A DNA stretch of 39,009 nt from the NCBI GenBank assembly GCA_035550595.1, contig DASZOV010000018.1, positions 1-39,009 of the forward strand. Reading direction: 5' to 3'. The notes under the pieces are model-generated. The model saw only the letters and a program-made list of their open reading frames with translations. It did not search any database and was not told where the DNA came from. Source of the DNA: CALFMR01 sp035550595. GTDB taxonomy: Bacteria; Acidobacteriota; Vicinamibacteria; Vicinamibacterales; SCN-69-37. Positions within the stretch are counted from its first letter, which is position 1, and every line of letters begins with the position of its first letter. The position numbers were made by a program, and so were the translations under genes. Positions 16,341 to 23,696 of the stretch are shown in pieces.

Positions 16341-18116
16341 ATGAACCACACTCGTCTCCACCCGCCGCGCGGCCGGAGGCCCGGGCGCGATGCGCGCGGG
16401 GAACCGGCCGACCCGACCGCCGAAGTCGGCGTCGTGCGCAAGACGCATGGCGGCCGCCTGCGCGTGGCGCTCGCGTTTCCGAACACGTACTTCGTCGGCA
16501 TGTCGAACCTCGGCCTGCAGACGGTCTATTCGCTCTTCAACGCCGACGACCGCGTCGTCTGCGAGCGCGTGTTCCTGCCGCCCAAGCAGAGCCTCAGCGC
16601 TGGTCGCCGCGATCCGCTCGTCACCATCGAGTCCGGCACGCTCGTCCGGCAGTTCGACGTGTTCGCGTTTTCGGTGTCCTTCGAATGGGATTACACGAAC
16701 GTCGTGACGATGCTGCGGCTCGCCGGGATCGAGCCGCGTGCCGCTCGCCGTCATCCGCGCGACCCGCTCATCGTCATCGGCGGAGCGGTCACGTTCGTCA
16801 ATCCGGAGCCGCTCGCGCCGTTCGCCGATGTGATTGCGGCGGGCGAAGGCGAGCTCCTCGCCCCCGCGCTCGTCGAAGCGCTCGTCGAGACGGGCCGCGA
16901 TCGCGAGGCGCTGTTCGATCGCCTCGTCGTCTCGAACGGGTTCTACGTGCCGAGCCGGTACGACGTGACCTACGACGGCCCCGGCCGAGTCGCTGCGATC
17001 ACACCGAAGCCCGGAGCCAGTGCGCCGCCCATCGTCCGGAAGGCCGCCGTCAAAGCCGCGGACCGCATCGAGCCGCCGGCCACGCGCATCTTCACGCCAG
17101 CCACGGAATTCGGCTCGCGCCTGCTCATCGAGGTCGTTCGCGGCTGCGCCAACCTCTGCCGCTTCTGCTGGGCCGGTTACAACTACCTGCCCGTACGGCC
17201 GTTCGAGACGCGGCGCATCCTCGAGATTGCCGAAGCCGCGCGCCCGCACGCGACGCGCGTCGGGCTCGTGTCGATCGCGCTCTGTGACCATCCCGACATC
17301 GAGCTGATCCTGCAGCGGCTCGTCGAGATGGGCTACGGCATCAGTCCCGCCTCGCTGCGCCTCGACGACCTGACCGAGCCCATCGTCTCGCTGTTGAGGC
17401 AGGCCGGGGAGCGATCGATCACGATTGCGCCCGAGACAGGATCCGATCGGCTGCGCCGCGTCATCAACAAGACGGTGACCAACGAGCAGATCCTCGACCG
17501 CGCCGACGTCATCTTCCGCGCGGGAATCGAAAACCTGAAGCTGTACTTCATGATCGGCCTGCCGTCGGAGACCGACGAAGATCTCGCCGCCATCCGCGAC
17601 CTGGCCCTGGCCGTGCGTGAGCGGATGGTGGAACACGCGCGATCGCGCGGCACCATCGGCCGCCTTGTGGCCTCGGTCAACCCGCTCATCCCGAAGCCCG
17701 GGACCACGTTCCAGTGGCTGCCCATGACGCGCGCGCGCGAGATCGACCGGAAGACCGAGGTTCTCCGCGCCGCCGTGAGCGGCATCGACAACGTGTACTT
17801 CAACATCAAGTCGGAGCGCCATTCGTACTATCAGGGCCTCCTGTCCCTCGGCGATCGCCGCGTCGCCGACGTCATCGAACTCGCCGAGCAGAATGGTGGA
17901 GACTGGCGCGCGGCCGTGGCCGCCGCCGGTCTGGACGCCGAGGCGTACCTGTACCGCGACCGCACGGCCGACGCGTTCCTGCCGTGGCAGATCATCGACG
18001 GCGGCCATCGGGCGACGCTCTTCCGCGAGGAATGGCGGAAGAGTGAGCGCGCCGAATGGACGCTGCCTGCGAAGCGCGCCGCGTCCGTCGATCCTGCCGT
18101 GCCGGCCAGTTCGTGA
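16341..18116 (+). CDS. Radical SAM protein of the B12-binding/TIGR03960-like type
   Basis: This 591-residue protein has an N-terminal region like the cobalamin-binding domain of B12-dependent radical SAM proteins (FPNTYFVGMSNLGLQTVYSLFN, then VIGGAVTFVNPEPLAPFAD at about 140-160). A radical SAM core follows, with the 4Fe-4S cysteines Cys269, Cys273 and Cys276 (CxxxCxxC in RGCANLCRFCWAGYNY). Later motifs include IAPETGSDRLRRVINK and LYFMIGLPSETDED, typical of the radical SAM barrel. The arrangement matches the family known as TIGR03960, whose biochemical role is not established. In many bacteria that family is fused or next to a DUF2344 (TIGR03936) half and RNase E/G. None of those is here. 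No strong ribosome site is visible before the ATG. Confidence 0.85.
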   Translation: MNHTRLHPPRGRRPGRDARGEPADPTAEVGVVRKTHGGRLRVALAFPNTYFVGMSNLGLQTVYSLFNADDRVVCERVFLPPKQSLSAGRRDPLVTIESGTLVRQFDVFAFSVSFEWDYTNVVTMLRLAGIEPRAARRHPRDPLIVIGGAVTFVNPEPLAPFADVIAAGEGELLAPALVEALVETGRDREALFDRLVVSNGFYVPSRYDVTYDGPGRVAAITPKPGASAPPIVRKAAVKAADRIEPPATRIFTPATEFGSRLLIEVVRGCANLCRFCWAGYNYLPVRPFETRRILEIAEAARPHATRVGLVSIALCDHPDIELILQRLVEMGYGISPASLRLDDLTEPIVSLLRQAGERSITIAPETGSDRLRRVINKTVTNEQILDRADVIFRAGIENLKLYFMIGLPSETDEDLAAIRDLALAVRERMVEHARSRGTIGRLVASVNPLIPKPGTTFQWLPMTRAREIDRKTEVLRAAVSGIDNVYFNIKSERHSYYQGLLSLGDRRVADVIELAEQNGGDWRAAVAAAGLDAEAYLYRDRTADAFLPWQIIDGGHRATLFREEWRKSERAEWTLPAKRAASVDPAVPASS

Positions 18117-18138
18117 GCGCCGTCCCGGGCGTGGCCGG

Positions 18139-18447
18139 TCAGGCCGTCGCTTCGGCTCCCGCCATCTCCGCTTCGTGCGCCTTGTAGGCTTCGAGCACCA
18201 GATCGCGCAATCGCTCCTGCGCGCCGCTGTCGTCCATCGGCCGAAGCAGCACGTAGCTCCGCCGCTCACCAGCCGCCATGTACTGGCGTGCCGGAAACGT
18301 GACGTTGCGCCCGCCGTTCCGCCGTTCCCACACTGCGAACCCGACGAGCTTGAGCCCGTCGAGCGGCCCGCCGGAGAAGTGCAACTCCGCCTCGGCCAGC
18401 TTGCCCGCCGGACTGCCCTTGCCATTGGGAGTGAATGTGATCGTCAT
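18139..18447 (-). CDS. Small conserved-looking protein of unknown function
   Basis: The product has 102 residues. The start at 18447 is favoured because GGAGGG lies seven bases before it, although the frame is open to 18648. The protein is soluble with no signal peptide. It has a beta-rich core (AELHFSGGPLDGLKLVGFAVWERR, then NVTFPARQYMAAGERRSYVLLRP) and an amphipathic C-terminal helix (AQERLRDLVLEAYKAHEAEMAG). The charged, ordered composition and the good ribosome site argue for a real gene. I do not recognise a named family. It converges with the radical SAM gene and is divergent from pgeF, so it is a single-gene unit. Confidence 0.65.
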   Translation of the reverse strand: MTITFTPNGKGSPAGKLAEAELHFSGGPLDGLKLVGFAVWERRNGGRNVTFPARQYMAAGERRSYVLLRPMDDSGAQERLRDLVLEAYKAHEAEMAGAEATA

Positions 18448-18641
18448 CTGGTCGCCCTCCACCGGCCGCGCCGGCGAACGAGCAGAGAGCAAACGACGGG
18501 CCGCATGGATGCCGATGACGAGAAGATCGCGCAACTCGAAGTCACCGAATGGATTACAAGGGCGACACGCACGACGCGATCGACCGGCGGATTCGCGAAT
18601 GACGCCTGTGGTTAACTGATCGCCGCCGAACGCCGAGAAAC
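18448..18641. other. Intergenic region, divergent small gene / pgeF
   Basis: This 194-bp stretch separates the start of the small minus-strand gene from pgeF. It should hold promoters for both, but I see no clear -35/-10 pair. Two tiny frames (18505-18615 and 18549-18602, + strand) lack ribosome sites and are not called. Confidence 0.4.
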
Positions 18642-19430
18642 ATGACAACTCCAGTTGCCAAGGGCTTCGTCTGGACCGACACCGTCGCAGGCCGCGCGCT
18701 CGTGTGTGAGCCGCTCCAATCGCTGGCGCCGCACCTCTTCACGTCGCGTCCCCTCTCGTTTCCAGGTCCCGAGCGAGATGACGACTACCGTGTGATTGGC
18801 GAGGCGCTCGAGGTGCCGGCACGTGCCGTGGTGCGCGTCCGGCAGGTCCACGGACGAACGGTCCGCGTCCTTGCTCACGACGCGCATCTCCAGCCAGGCC
18901 TCATCGAGGATGCGGACGCGATCGTCTCCACGCGCGACGACTGCGCCATCGTCGTCCGCGTCGCCGACTGCGTGCCGATACTCGTCGCCGACCGGCGGGG
19001 ACGAGCCGTCGCGGCGATTCACGCCGGATGGCGCGGGATGGCCGCCGGCGTCGTCCGCGCGTCGATCGAAACGCTGGGTGACATGGGCGTGCAGGCCAGC
19101 GATCTCGTGGCCGCCATCGGTCCGAGCATCGGCCCGTGCTGCTATCAAGTCGATGACCGCGTTCGCGACATGTTTCTCGCGGCCACGCCGGACGCCGCCG
19201 CCTGGTTCGACGAGGACGGTCCGGGCCACTGGCGTCTGGATTTGTGGCGCGCAGGGCAGGACACGCTCATGGACGCGGGCGTGCCCGAGTCATCCATCCA
19301 TCTGGCGCAGCTCTGCACGGCCGATCATCCCGACGTGTTCTTTTCGCATCGGCGCGAGGGTGGTGCCGCCGGGCGCATGGTCGCGGCCATTCGACAGCCA
19401 CGGACATCGCCGGCATCGTCGCTGCGTTGA
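18642..19430 (+). CDS. pgeF: Purine nucleoside phosphorylase PgeF / YfiH (DUF152) family
   Basis: Proteins of this family were first described as polyphenol oxidases. They are now known as adenosine deaminase/purine nucleoside phosphorylases, and in E. coli as an editing enzyme for peptidoglycan precursors. The 262-residue product has the metal-binding triad His70 (VRQVHG), Cys110 (VADCVPIL) and His127 (AIHAGWRG). It also has the family motifs IGPSIGPCCYQV and a C-terminal FFSHRREGGAAGRM. The length is typical. The editing role would suit a location near the dcw cluster, though the gene is not in that operon. The ATG at 18642 follows a weak GAGAAA ribosome site. Confidence 0.92.
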   Translation: MTTPVAKGFVWTDTVAGRALVCEPLQSLAPHLFTSRPLSFPGPERDDDYRVIGEALEVPARAVVRVRQVHGRTVRVLAHDAHLQPGLIEDADAIVSTRDDCAIVVRVADCVPILVADRRGRAVAAIHAGWRGMAAGVVRASIETLGDMGVQASDLVAAIGPSIGPCCYQVDDRVRDMFLAATPDAAAWFDEDGPGHWRLDLWRAGQDTLMDAGVPESSIHLAQLCTADHPDVFFSHRREGGAAGRMVAAIRQPRTSPASSLR

Positions 19431-19491
19431 CTCGGGCAAAGCCCTTGGCGTGCACGGCCCGGCCGCGACAGAATGGGCCGGCCCGACCGAC

Positions 19492-20811
19492 ATGGATCCC
19501 ATCGAAGCCGCCGCGCTCACCACGGACTCGACGCCGCGCCTCAACTCGCCGGCGCAGGTACTCTTCGCCAGCCTGATCGGCACGACGATCGAGTTCTTCG
19601 ACTTCTACATCTACGCCACGGCGGCCGTGCTCGTCTTTCCGCGGCTGTTCTTCCCCGAGACCGATCCGGCGTCGGCCATCCTCGCGTCGTTCGCCACGTT
19701 CGCGATCGCGTTTTTCGCGCGGCCCATCGGATCCGCGCTCTTCGGTCATTTCGGCGACCGCGTCGGCCGCAAGACCACGCTCGTGGCCGCGCTCTTGACG
19801 ATGGGCGTGTCGACGGTGGCGATAGGGGCGCTGCCGACCTACGCGACGATTGGTGTGGCGGCGCCGGCGCTGCTCGCGCTCTGCCGCTTCGGTCAGGGGC
19901 TCGGCCTCGGCGGGGAATGGGGTGGGGCCGTGCTGTTGGCGATCGAGAACGCGCCGCCGGAGAAGCGCGCGTGGTACGGCATGTTTCCCCAGCTCGGCGC
20001 GCCGCTCGGCTTCTTCTGTTCGGCGACGATCTTCCTCGCGCTCTCGGCCTGGTTCACCGACGATCAGTTCTTCCGCTTCGGCTGGCGGATTCCGTTCCTC
20101 ACGAGCGCGCTGCTCGTCATCATCGGCCTTTACATCCGGCTCACGCTGACCGAAACGCCCGTCTTCGCGCGTGCGATCGCCCGCGCCGAGCGCGTCCGTG
20201 TGCCGATGTTCGTCGTCTTCAAGCAGCACCCGGGCACGCTTCTGGCCGGCATGGTCGCCTCGCTCGCGACGTTCGTGCTGTTCTATCTGATGACCGTGTT
20301 CGCGCTTTCGTGGGGCACGACGAAGCTCGGCTTCGATCGCGACACGTTCCTGCTCATCCAGCTCTTCGGCATCTTTTTCTTCGCGGCAACCATTCCCTGG
20401 TCGGCCGTGCTGGCCGACCGATACGGCCGCCGTCGCACGCTGCTGGCCGTCACGGCAGCCATCGCGGTCTTCGGCTTCCTCATGGCGCCGCTGCTTTCAG
20501 CCGGCACGCTTGGCGCGACGCTCGCGATGGCGATCGGCCTGTCGCTCATGGGCGTCACCTACGGTCCGCTCGGCACCGCGCTGTCGGAGCTCTTTCCGAC
20601 GGCCGTGCGGTACACCGGCAGTTCGCTGACGTTCAACCTGGCCGGCATCTTCGGCGCCTCGCTCGCCCCGTACATCGCCACCTGGCTCGCCGGCCGCTAC
20701 GGCCTCGCCTCGGTCGGCTTGTACCTCACGGTGGCCGCAGTGCTGACCTTCATCGCGCTGCTCGCGACGCGCGAAACGAAAGACGAAGGTTTGGACGCCC
20801 TGAAAAGTTAG
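19492..20811 (+). CDS. MFS metabolite:H+ symporter (MHS/ProP-ShiA type)
   Basis: This is a 439-residue inner-membrane transporter with about twelve membrane segments. The N-terminal motif GTTIEFFDFYIYATAAVLVFP is characteristic of the metabolite:H+ symporter family. It is followed by the MFS loop motif FGDRVGRKTTL between segments 2 and 3, GQGLGLGGEWGGAVLL in segment 4, and a related loop LADRYGRRRTLL in the second half. Members carry osmolytes, shikimate, citrate, ketoglutarate and similar compounds. The substrate cannot be read from sequence. The ATG at 19492 has no clear ribosome site. The stop codon lies inside the repeat that begins at 20806. Confidence 0.9.
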   Translation: MDPIEAAALTTDSTPRLNSPAQVLFASLIGTTIEFFDFYIYATAAVLVFPRLFFPETDPASAILASFATFAIAFFARPIGSALFGHFGDRVGRKTTLVAALLTMGVSTVAIGALPTYATIGVAAPALLALCRFGQGLGLGGEWGGAVLLAIENAPPEKRAWYGMFPQLGAPLGFFCSATIFLALSAWFTDDQFFRFGWRIPFLTSALLVIIGLYIRLTLTETPVFARAIARAERVRVPMFVVFKQHPGTLLAGMVASLATFVLFYLMTVFALSWGTTKLGFDRDTFLLIQLFGIFFFAATIPWSAVLADRYGRRRTLLAVTAAIAVFGFLMAPLLSAGTLGATLAMAIGLSLMGVTYGPLGTALSELFPTAVRYTGSSLTFNLAGIFGASLAPYIATWLAGRYGLASVGLYLTVAAVLTFIALLATRETKDEGLDALKS

Positions 20812-20880
20812 AAGTTCGAAGCCAGAAGCCAGAAGTAGGGCCTCACGCGAAGGCGCGAAGATCGCGAAGGACACAGACAG
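20806..20880 (+). repeat. Dispersed intergenic repeat, GAAGCCAGAAG + GCGAAG type
   Basis: Starting within the last codons of the MFS gene, the sequence runs through AGAAGTTCGAAGCCAGAAGCC to 20835, then CACGCGAAGGCGCGAAGATCGCGAAGG. The same two-part pattern recurs at 23779-23907 (CTTCGCGT on the opposite strand) and the first part recurs at 36172-36216. The MFS stop codon (TAG, 20809-20811) is part of the repeat. Confidence 0.65.
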
Positions 20881-20926
20881 GGACAGCCCGAAGCCGCGCG
20901 CAGGGCGCGCGTGCTGAGGGCGGAGC

Positions 20927-21139
20927 GATGACACCGCGAGCTCCCGAGCGTAGCGAGGGCGGCGAGCTATCAAAAGAAGTCCGCGAAGCCCGCGGAGCGG
21001 CGCTGAGCGGGCGAGCGGGGGTGGGGCCCCGCGAGCAAATCAAGAAAAGATGACACCGCGAGGCCCTGAGCGTAGCGAAGGGCCGAAGCGCCGTAGCGCT
21101 GGGGGTGGGGCCCCAGCGCACTGCAAAAAAAAGATGACA
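20927..21139. repeat. Two tandem copies of an intergenic repeat module
   Basis: Unit 1 is 20927-21048 and unit 2 is 21049-21132. A third start (GATGACA) is at 21133-21139. Both units begin with the identical 14-mer GATGACACCGCGAG, carry GAGCGTAGCGA at the same offset of 19 bases (20946, 21068), contain the identical 14-mer GGGGGTGGGGCCCC (21017-21030, 21101-21114), and end in an A-rich run. Unit 2 is shorter by 38 bp between the last two blocks. Short stems occur, for example GGCCCT/AGGGCC in unit 2 and GCGCTGGGG/CCCCAGCGC at 21097-21119. With the repeat at 20806-20880 this fills the gene-free stretch 20812-21200. Confidence 0.75.
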
Positions 21140-21200
21140 GGCCCGCCGCCTAGACCTCAACGCAACGAAGAGCGCTGACACAGCCGAGGACGACGGCTCT

Positions 21201-21647
21201 TCAGATCTTGAACAGATCGTCGAACGCCTTACGCGCGCCGGACGCCTGACTGGCGGGCGTCGAGTGGGTTTCGCGTTCGACCGTGACGCGCGGCGCGAAA
21301 TGGTCGCAGTGGTTGCTCGCGTCCTTCGGACTCACGCGTGCGGGGATGAGCTCCCGGCACTCGAATCGCGCGCCCGAGTCGAACGACGCGCAATGGATGC
21401 AAGCGTGCAGGTCGACGCCGCACGAGGCGCAGCGTGTGTCGATCGCGATCGTGGTTGGCCCGAGCGCGCCGCAGCGCGCGCAGCGGAACACGTCGTGGAA
21501 ACCCGGCATGTTCGGGACGCGTGGGTCGCGGGGAAGACGCGGATCGCGCGGCTCCGGCGGGCGCGACGGACGCGGCGCGCCACGGCTCGCGCCGCTCGGC
21601 CGGTCACTGTCCTGGTAACCGTGCTGGCGATATTTGCGATCGCTCAC
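21201..21647 (-). CDS. Cys-rich putative zinc-ribbon protein, function unknown
   Basis: The product has 148 residues. The first 50 are Arg/Pro-rich and probably disordered (PRPSRPPEPRDPRLPRDPR). The middle is cysteine-rich: CARCG, then CASCG, then CIHC, followed by single Cys/His positions in FECRELIP and NHCDHF. This fits one or two zinc ribbons. The C-terminus ends in KAFDDLFKI. I do not recognise a named family. It starts with GTG at 21647, overlapping the TGA of the RNase H gene (GTGA), so it is the third gene of a minus-strand operon with RNase H and a C4 zinc-ribbon coiled-coil protein. Confidence 0.75.
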   Translation of the reverse strand: MSDRKYRQHGYQDSDRPSGASRGAPRPSRPPEPRDPRLPRDPRVPNMPGFHDVFRCARCGALGPTTIAIDTRCASCGVDLHACIHCASFDSGARFECRELIPARVSPKDASNHCDHFAPRVTVERETHSTPASQASGARKAFDDLFKI

Positions 21648-22072
21648 GACGGCCGACCGGCGGCGGCTTCGTCCATCGCGCGGTTGGCCAGGCCGTCGGC
21701 CACGCGATTGAACTCACGGCGGACGTGCTCGTAGGTGACGCGGCCGACGCGATCGGCCACCAGCCGCGCGCGCGCGTGCAAAGGCTTGAGGCCCTCGTTC
21801 TTCACTTTGTAGACGCCGCGCATCTGCTGCACGAGCAGCAGCGAGTCGGACCGCACGTGCACGCGCGCCGCGCCATGGCTGGCGCACCAATCGAGCGCGG
21901 CGAGCAGGCCGTGATATTCGGCGACGTTGTTCGTCGCATGCGGCAACGCGCCCGAGAGCTCCGCGAGGACGTCGCCGTCTTCGGTCGAGACGACCACGCC
22001 CCAGCCGGCAGGACCGGGATTGCCGCGGGCGCCACCGTCGATGTTCACCACCACGGACGTCGTCTCGCTCAT
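21644..22072 (-). CDS. Ribonuclease HI family protein
   Basis: RNase HI cleaves RNA in RNA-DNA hybrids. The 142-residue product shows the four acidic catalytic residues in family context: Asp12 in NIDGGARGNPG, Glu52 in NNVAEYHGLLAAL, Asp76 in VRSDSLLLVQQ and Asp126 in NRVADGLANRAMD. The GxARGNPGPAG form resembles the archaeal/Bacillus-type short RNase HI more than E. coli RnhA, and there is no hybrid-binding domain. The start at 22072 overlaps the stop of the upstream zinc-ribbon gene (ATGA). The open frame further upstream is shadow. It is the middle gene of a three-gene minus-strand operon. Confidence 0.92.
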   Translation of the reverse strand: MSETTSVVVNIDGGARGNPGPAGWGVVVSTEDGDVLAELSGALPHATNNVAEYHGLLAALDWCASHGAARVHVRSDSLLLVQQMRGVYKVKNEGLKPLHARARLVADRVGRVTYEHVRREFNRVADGLANRAMDEAAAGRPS

Positions 22073-22785
22073 GATGCGGCTTTGGCTTCGAAGTACAGGA
22101 TGCGCTGGCAACTGTCGCACTGCACGATGCCGTCGTTGCGGCGGACCTGCTGCGCGATGGCGGGGCGCAGGCGCACGTGGCACGCCTCGCACACGGCGTC
22201 GTGAACGACGGCGACGGCCAGCATGCGGCGCTGCTTGAGGAGCTGGTCGTAGCGTGCGGCGAGCGGCGGATCGATGCCCGCGGCCGCGCCACGCCGCTCG
22301 GCGTCGAGTCGCGTCAGATCAGCGTCGAGCGTCTGCCGTTCGGCGGCGAGCGCTCGACGTGCGGCCTCCGCGTCGCGTCGGGCGTCGGCAAGGGCTGCTT
22401 CCGCGGTCTTCAGGCGCGCGGTGATGGCGTCAGCCTCTTCGAGCTTCATCAGGATCTGCTCTTCGACCGCATCCTTCTCGGCTTTGGCACCGGCGATCTC
22501 GTGGAGCAGGGCGGTGTATTCCTGATTGGTCTTGACGGCGGCCTTGTGGTCGTCGAACCGGGCGAGCCGCGTGTCGATGGCTGCGACGTCCTTGTCGAAC
22601 GCGCGACGCGCGGTCTGGTTTTCGGCGAGCTCGGCGCGGCACGCGTCGACGTCGGCTTGGGCCCGAGCCATGGTGGCCTCGATCTCGCGCTCGGCCGCCG
22701 GCAGGTCGGCCAACCGCCGACGAGCCGTGTCGGCCGCCGTATCGAGCGCCTGAAGCGCGACGAGCGCCGCGAGCGTTGGATTCAC
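22069..22785 (-). CDS. C4-type zinc-ribbon coiled-coil protein (zf-RING_7 / DUF164-like)
   Basis: The product has 238 residues. Residues about 10-180 form a long coiled coil rich in Ala, Glu, Arg and Leu. The C-terminal 45 residues form a zinc ribbon with CEAC and CDSC pairs (CEACHVRLRPAIAQQV then IVQCDSCQRILYF). This matches the widespread C4-type zinc-ribbon family, thought to bind nucleic acid and often found beside RNase H or dinuclear metal proteins. The exact function is not established. The start is GTG at 22785, the first gene of the operon with RNase HI and the Cys-rich protein. Confidence 0.88.
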   Translation of the reverse strand: MNPTLAALVALQALDTAADTARRRLADLPAAEREIEATMARAQADVDACRAELAENQTARRAFDKDVAAIDTRLARFDDHKAAVKTNQEYTALLHEIAGAKAEKDAVEEQILMKLEEADAITARLKTAEAALADARRDAEAARRALAAERQTLDADLTRLDAERRGAAAGIDPPLAARYDQLLKQRRMLAVAVVHDAVCEACHVRLRPAIAQQVRRNDGIVQCDSCQRILYFEAKAAS

Positions 22786-22883
22786 GCGAGCGTCAGTGTT
22801 TCACGCCGGACCGTACGGATTCAACCACGCGCGGCCGACGCCTTCCACCCCGTGACGGATCGCCGTGCAGGACTGACGACGTC

Positions 22884-22918
22884 TGGACGAAGGGGTAATG
22901 GGTAGTTAATATAACTAC
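22884..22918 (+). promoter_or_regulatory. Promoter and palindromic operator of the toxin-antitoxin operon
   Basis: An AT-rich 17-bp palindrome at 22902-22918 (GTAGTTAATATAACTAC, 7-bp arms) is the most AT-rich spot nearby. It overlaps -10 candidates TAATAT (22907-22912) and TATAAC (22910-22915). TGGACG at 22884-22889 is a -35 candidate 17 bp before TAATAT. Predicted transcription starts (about 22919-22922) coincide with the antitoxin ATG at 22922, so the mRNA may be leaderless. A palindrome over the -10 is the expected place for autorepression by the antitoxin. The rest of the 22786-22921 gap shows nothing else. Confidence 0.55.
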
Positions 22919-22921
22919 ATC

Positions 22922-23167
22922 ATGAGCAAGGCCGTTTCTGCCGCAGACGCAAACCGACGTTTTTCGGAGCTCCTACGGACCGTGCGGAAGGGGAAGACCG
23001 TGGTCGTCACCAGCCACGGCAAACCCGTCGCACGCATTGTCCCCATGGCTGAAGACGAGCGCACCACTCGTGGGGCACGTGCGGCGTTGCTCGACCGCCT
23101 CCGACGGCAGCCGGTCGTTGACATCAGCCGTTGGTCTCGCGACGAGCTGTACGAGGACGGCGAGTGA
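22922..23167 (+). CDS. Antitoxin, Phd/YefM family
   Basis: This 81-residue protein has the Phd/YefM N-terminal DNA-binding fold: AVSAADANRRFSELLRTVRKGKTVVVTSHGKPVARIVP. The C-terminal tail (LLDRLRRQPVVDISRWSRDELYEDGE) is the expected toxin-neutralising segment. The antitoxin should bind the PIN toxin encoded next and repress the shared promoter through the palindrome just upstream. Its TGA overlaps the toxin GTG (GTGA at 23164-23167), the classic antitoxin-first coupling. No ribosome site is visible, which fits a leaderless message. Confidence 0.93.
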   Translation: MSKAVSAADANRRFSELLRTVRKGKTVVVTSHGKPVARIVPMAEDERTTRGARAALLDRLRRQPVVDISRWSRDELYEDGE

Positions 23168-23631
23168 AAGTCGCCGTCGATACCAACATCCTCGCCTACG
23201 CCGAGGGCGTGAATGGCACGGAAAAGCGCGCGGAGGCTCTGTCGCTCATCCAGAACCTCCCCGAACACGCGGTCGTCGTGCCTGCACAGGCACTCGGCGA
23301 GTTGTTCAACGTCCTCGTTCTCAAGGCGAAACGGAGCCGCGACGCGGCCCGCACGTCAGTCCTCGCCTGGCGCGACGTCTACGCCGTCAGTGAGACGTCC
23401 GCGAACGTCATGGTCGATGCCGTGGACCTGGCGAAGGATCACAAGATGCGGATTTGGGACGCCGTGATGCTGTCGGCCGCCGCCAACTCCGAGTGTCGTC
23501 TTTTCCTCTCGGAAGACCTTCAGGATGGATTTACGTGGCGAGGTGTCACCGTGACGAATCCATTCCGGCCGGTGCGGCACCCGCTCCTGGCTTCACTTCT
23601 CGGCGAGCTATCGTCGCGAGACGACGATTGA
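23164..23631 (+). CDS. PIN-domain ribonuclease toxin (VapC-like)
   Basis: This 155-residue PIN-domain protein is probably an RNase toxin. The acidic active-site set is complete: Asp6 in VDTNILAYA, Glu46 in ALGELFNVL, Asp99 in IWDAVMLSAA, and Asp118 in LSEDLQDG. The intact residues and good overlap with the antitoxin suggest a working module. The start is the GTG at 23164 rather than the upstream in-frame ATG at 23131, which lies within the antitoxin and would add 11 residues before the PIN core. It is followed by a CAT-anticodon tRNA on the opposite strand. The pairing with a Phd-type rather than VapB-type antitoxin is common. Confidence 0.92.
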   Translation: MKVAVDTNILAYAEGVNGTEKRAEALSLIQNLPEHAVVVPAQALGELFNVLVLKAKRSRDAARTSVLAWRDVYAVSETSANVMVDAVDLAKDHKMRIWDAVMLSAAANSECRLFLSEDLQDGFTWRGVTVTNPFRPVRHPLLASLLGELSSRDDD

Positions 23632-23696
23632 GTCCGTACCACACCGACGCGGCCCGCCACCCGCAGCCGCGAGCGCAGCGAGCGCTTGGCGAAGGT

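Noticed and set aside
16248..18425. Very long open frame (725 codons) on the minus strand opposite the radical SAM gene
   Set aside because: It is Arg/Asp/Gly-rich with no domain and lies opposite a clear gene. Such shadows are expected in GC-rich DNA.
18505..18615. Small frames (36 and 17 residues) between the small gene and pgeF
   Set aside because: No ribosome site, short, and no sign of conservation can be judged from one sequence.
19435..19480. Short stems between pgeF and the MFS gene (GGGC/GCCC and CGGCCC/GGGCCG) as terminator or attenuator
   Set aside because: The stems are four to six bases, have no T-run and are expected by chance at this GC content.
21097..21132. Strong GC stem followed by an A-run, looking like an intrinsic terminator
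   Set aside because: The A-run follows the stem on the + strand, so neither strand has a stem followed by U residues. It is part of the tandem repeat.
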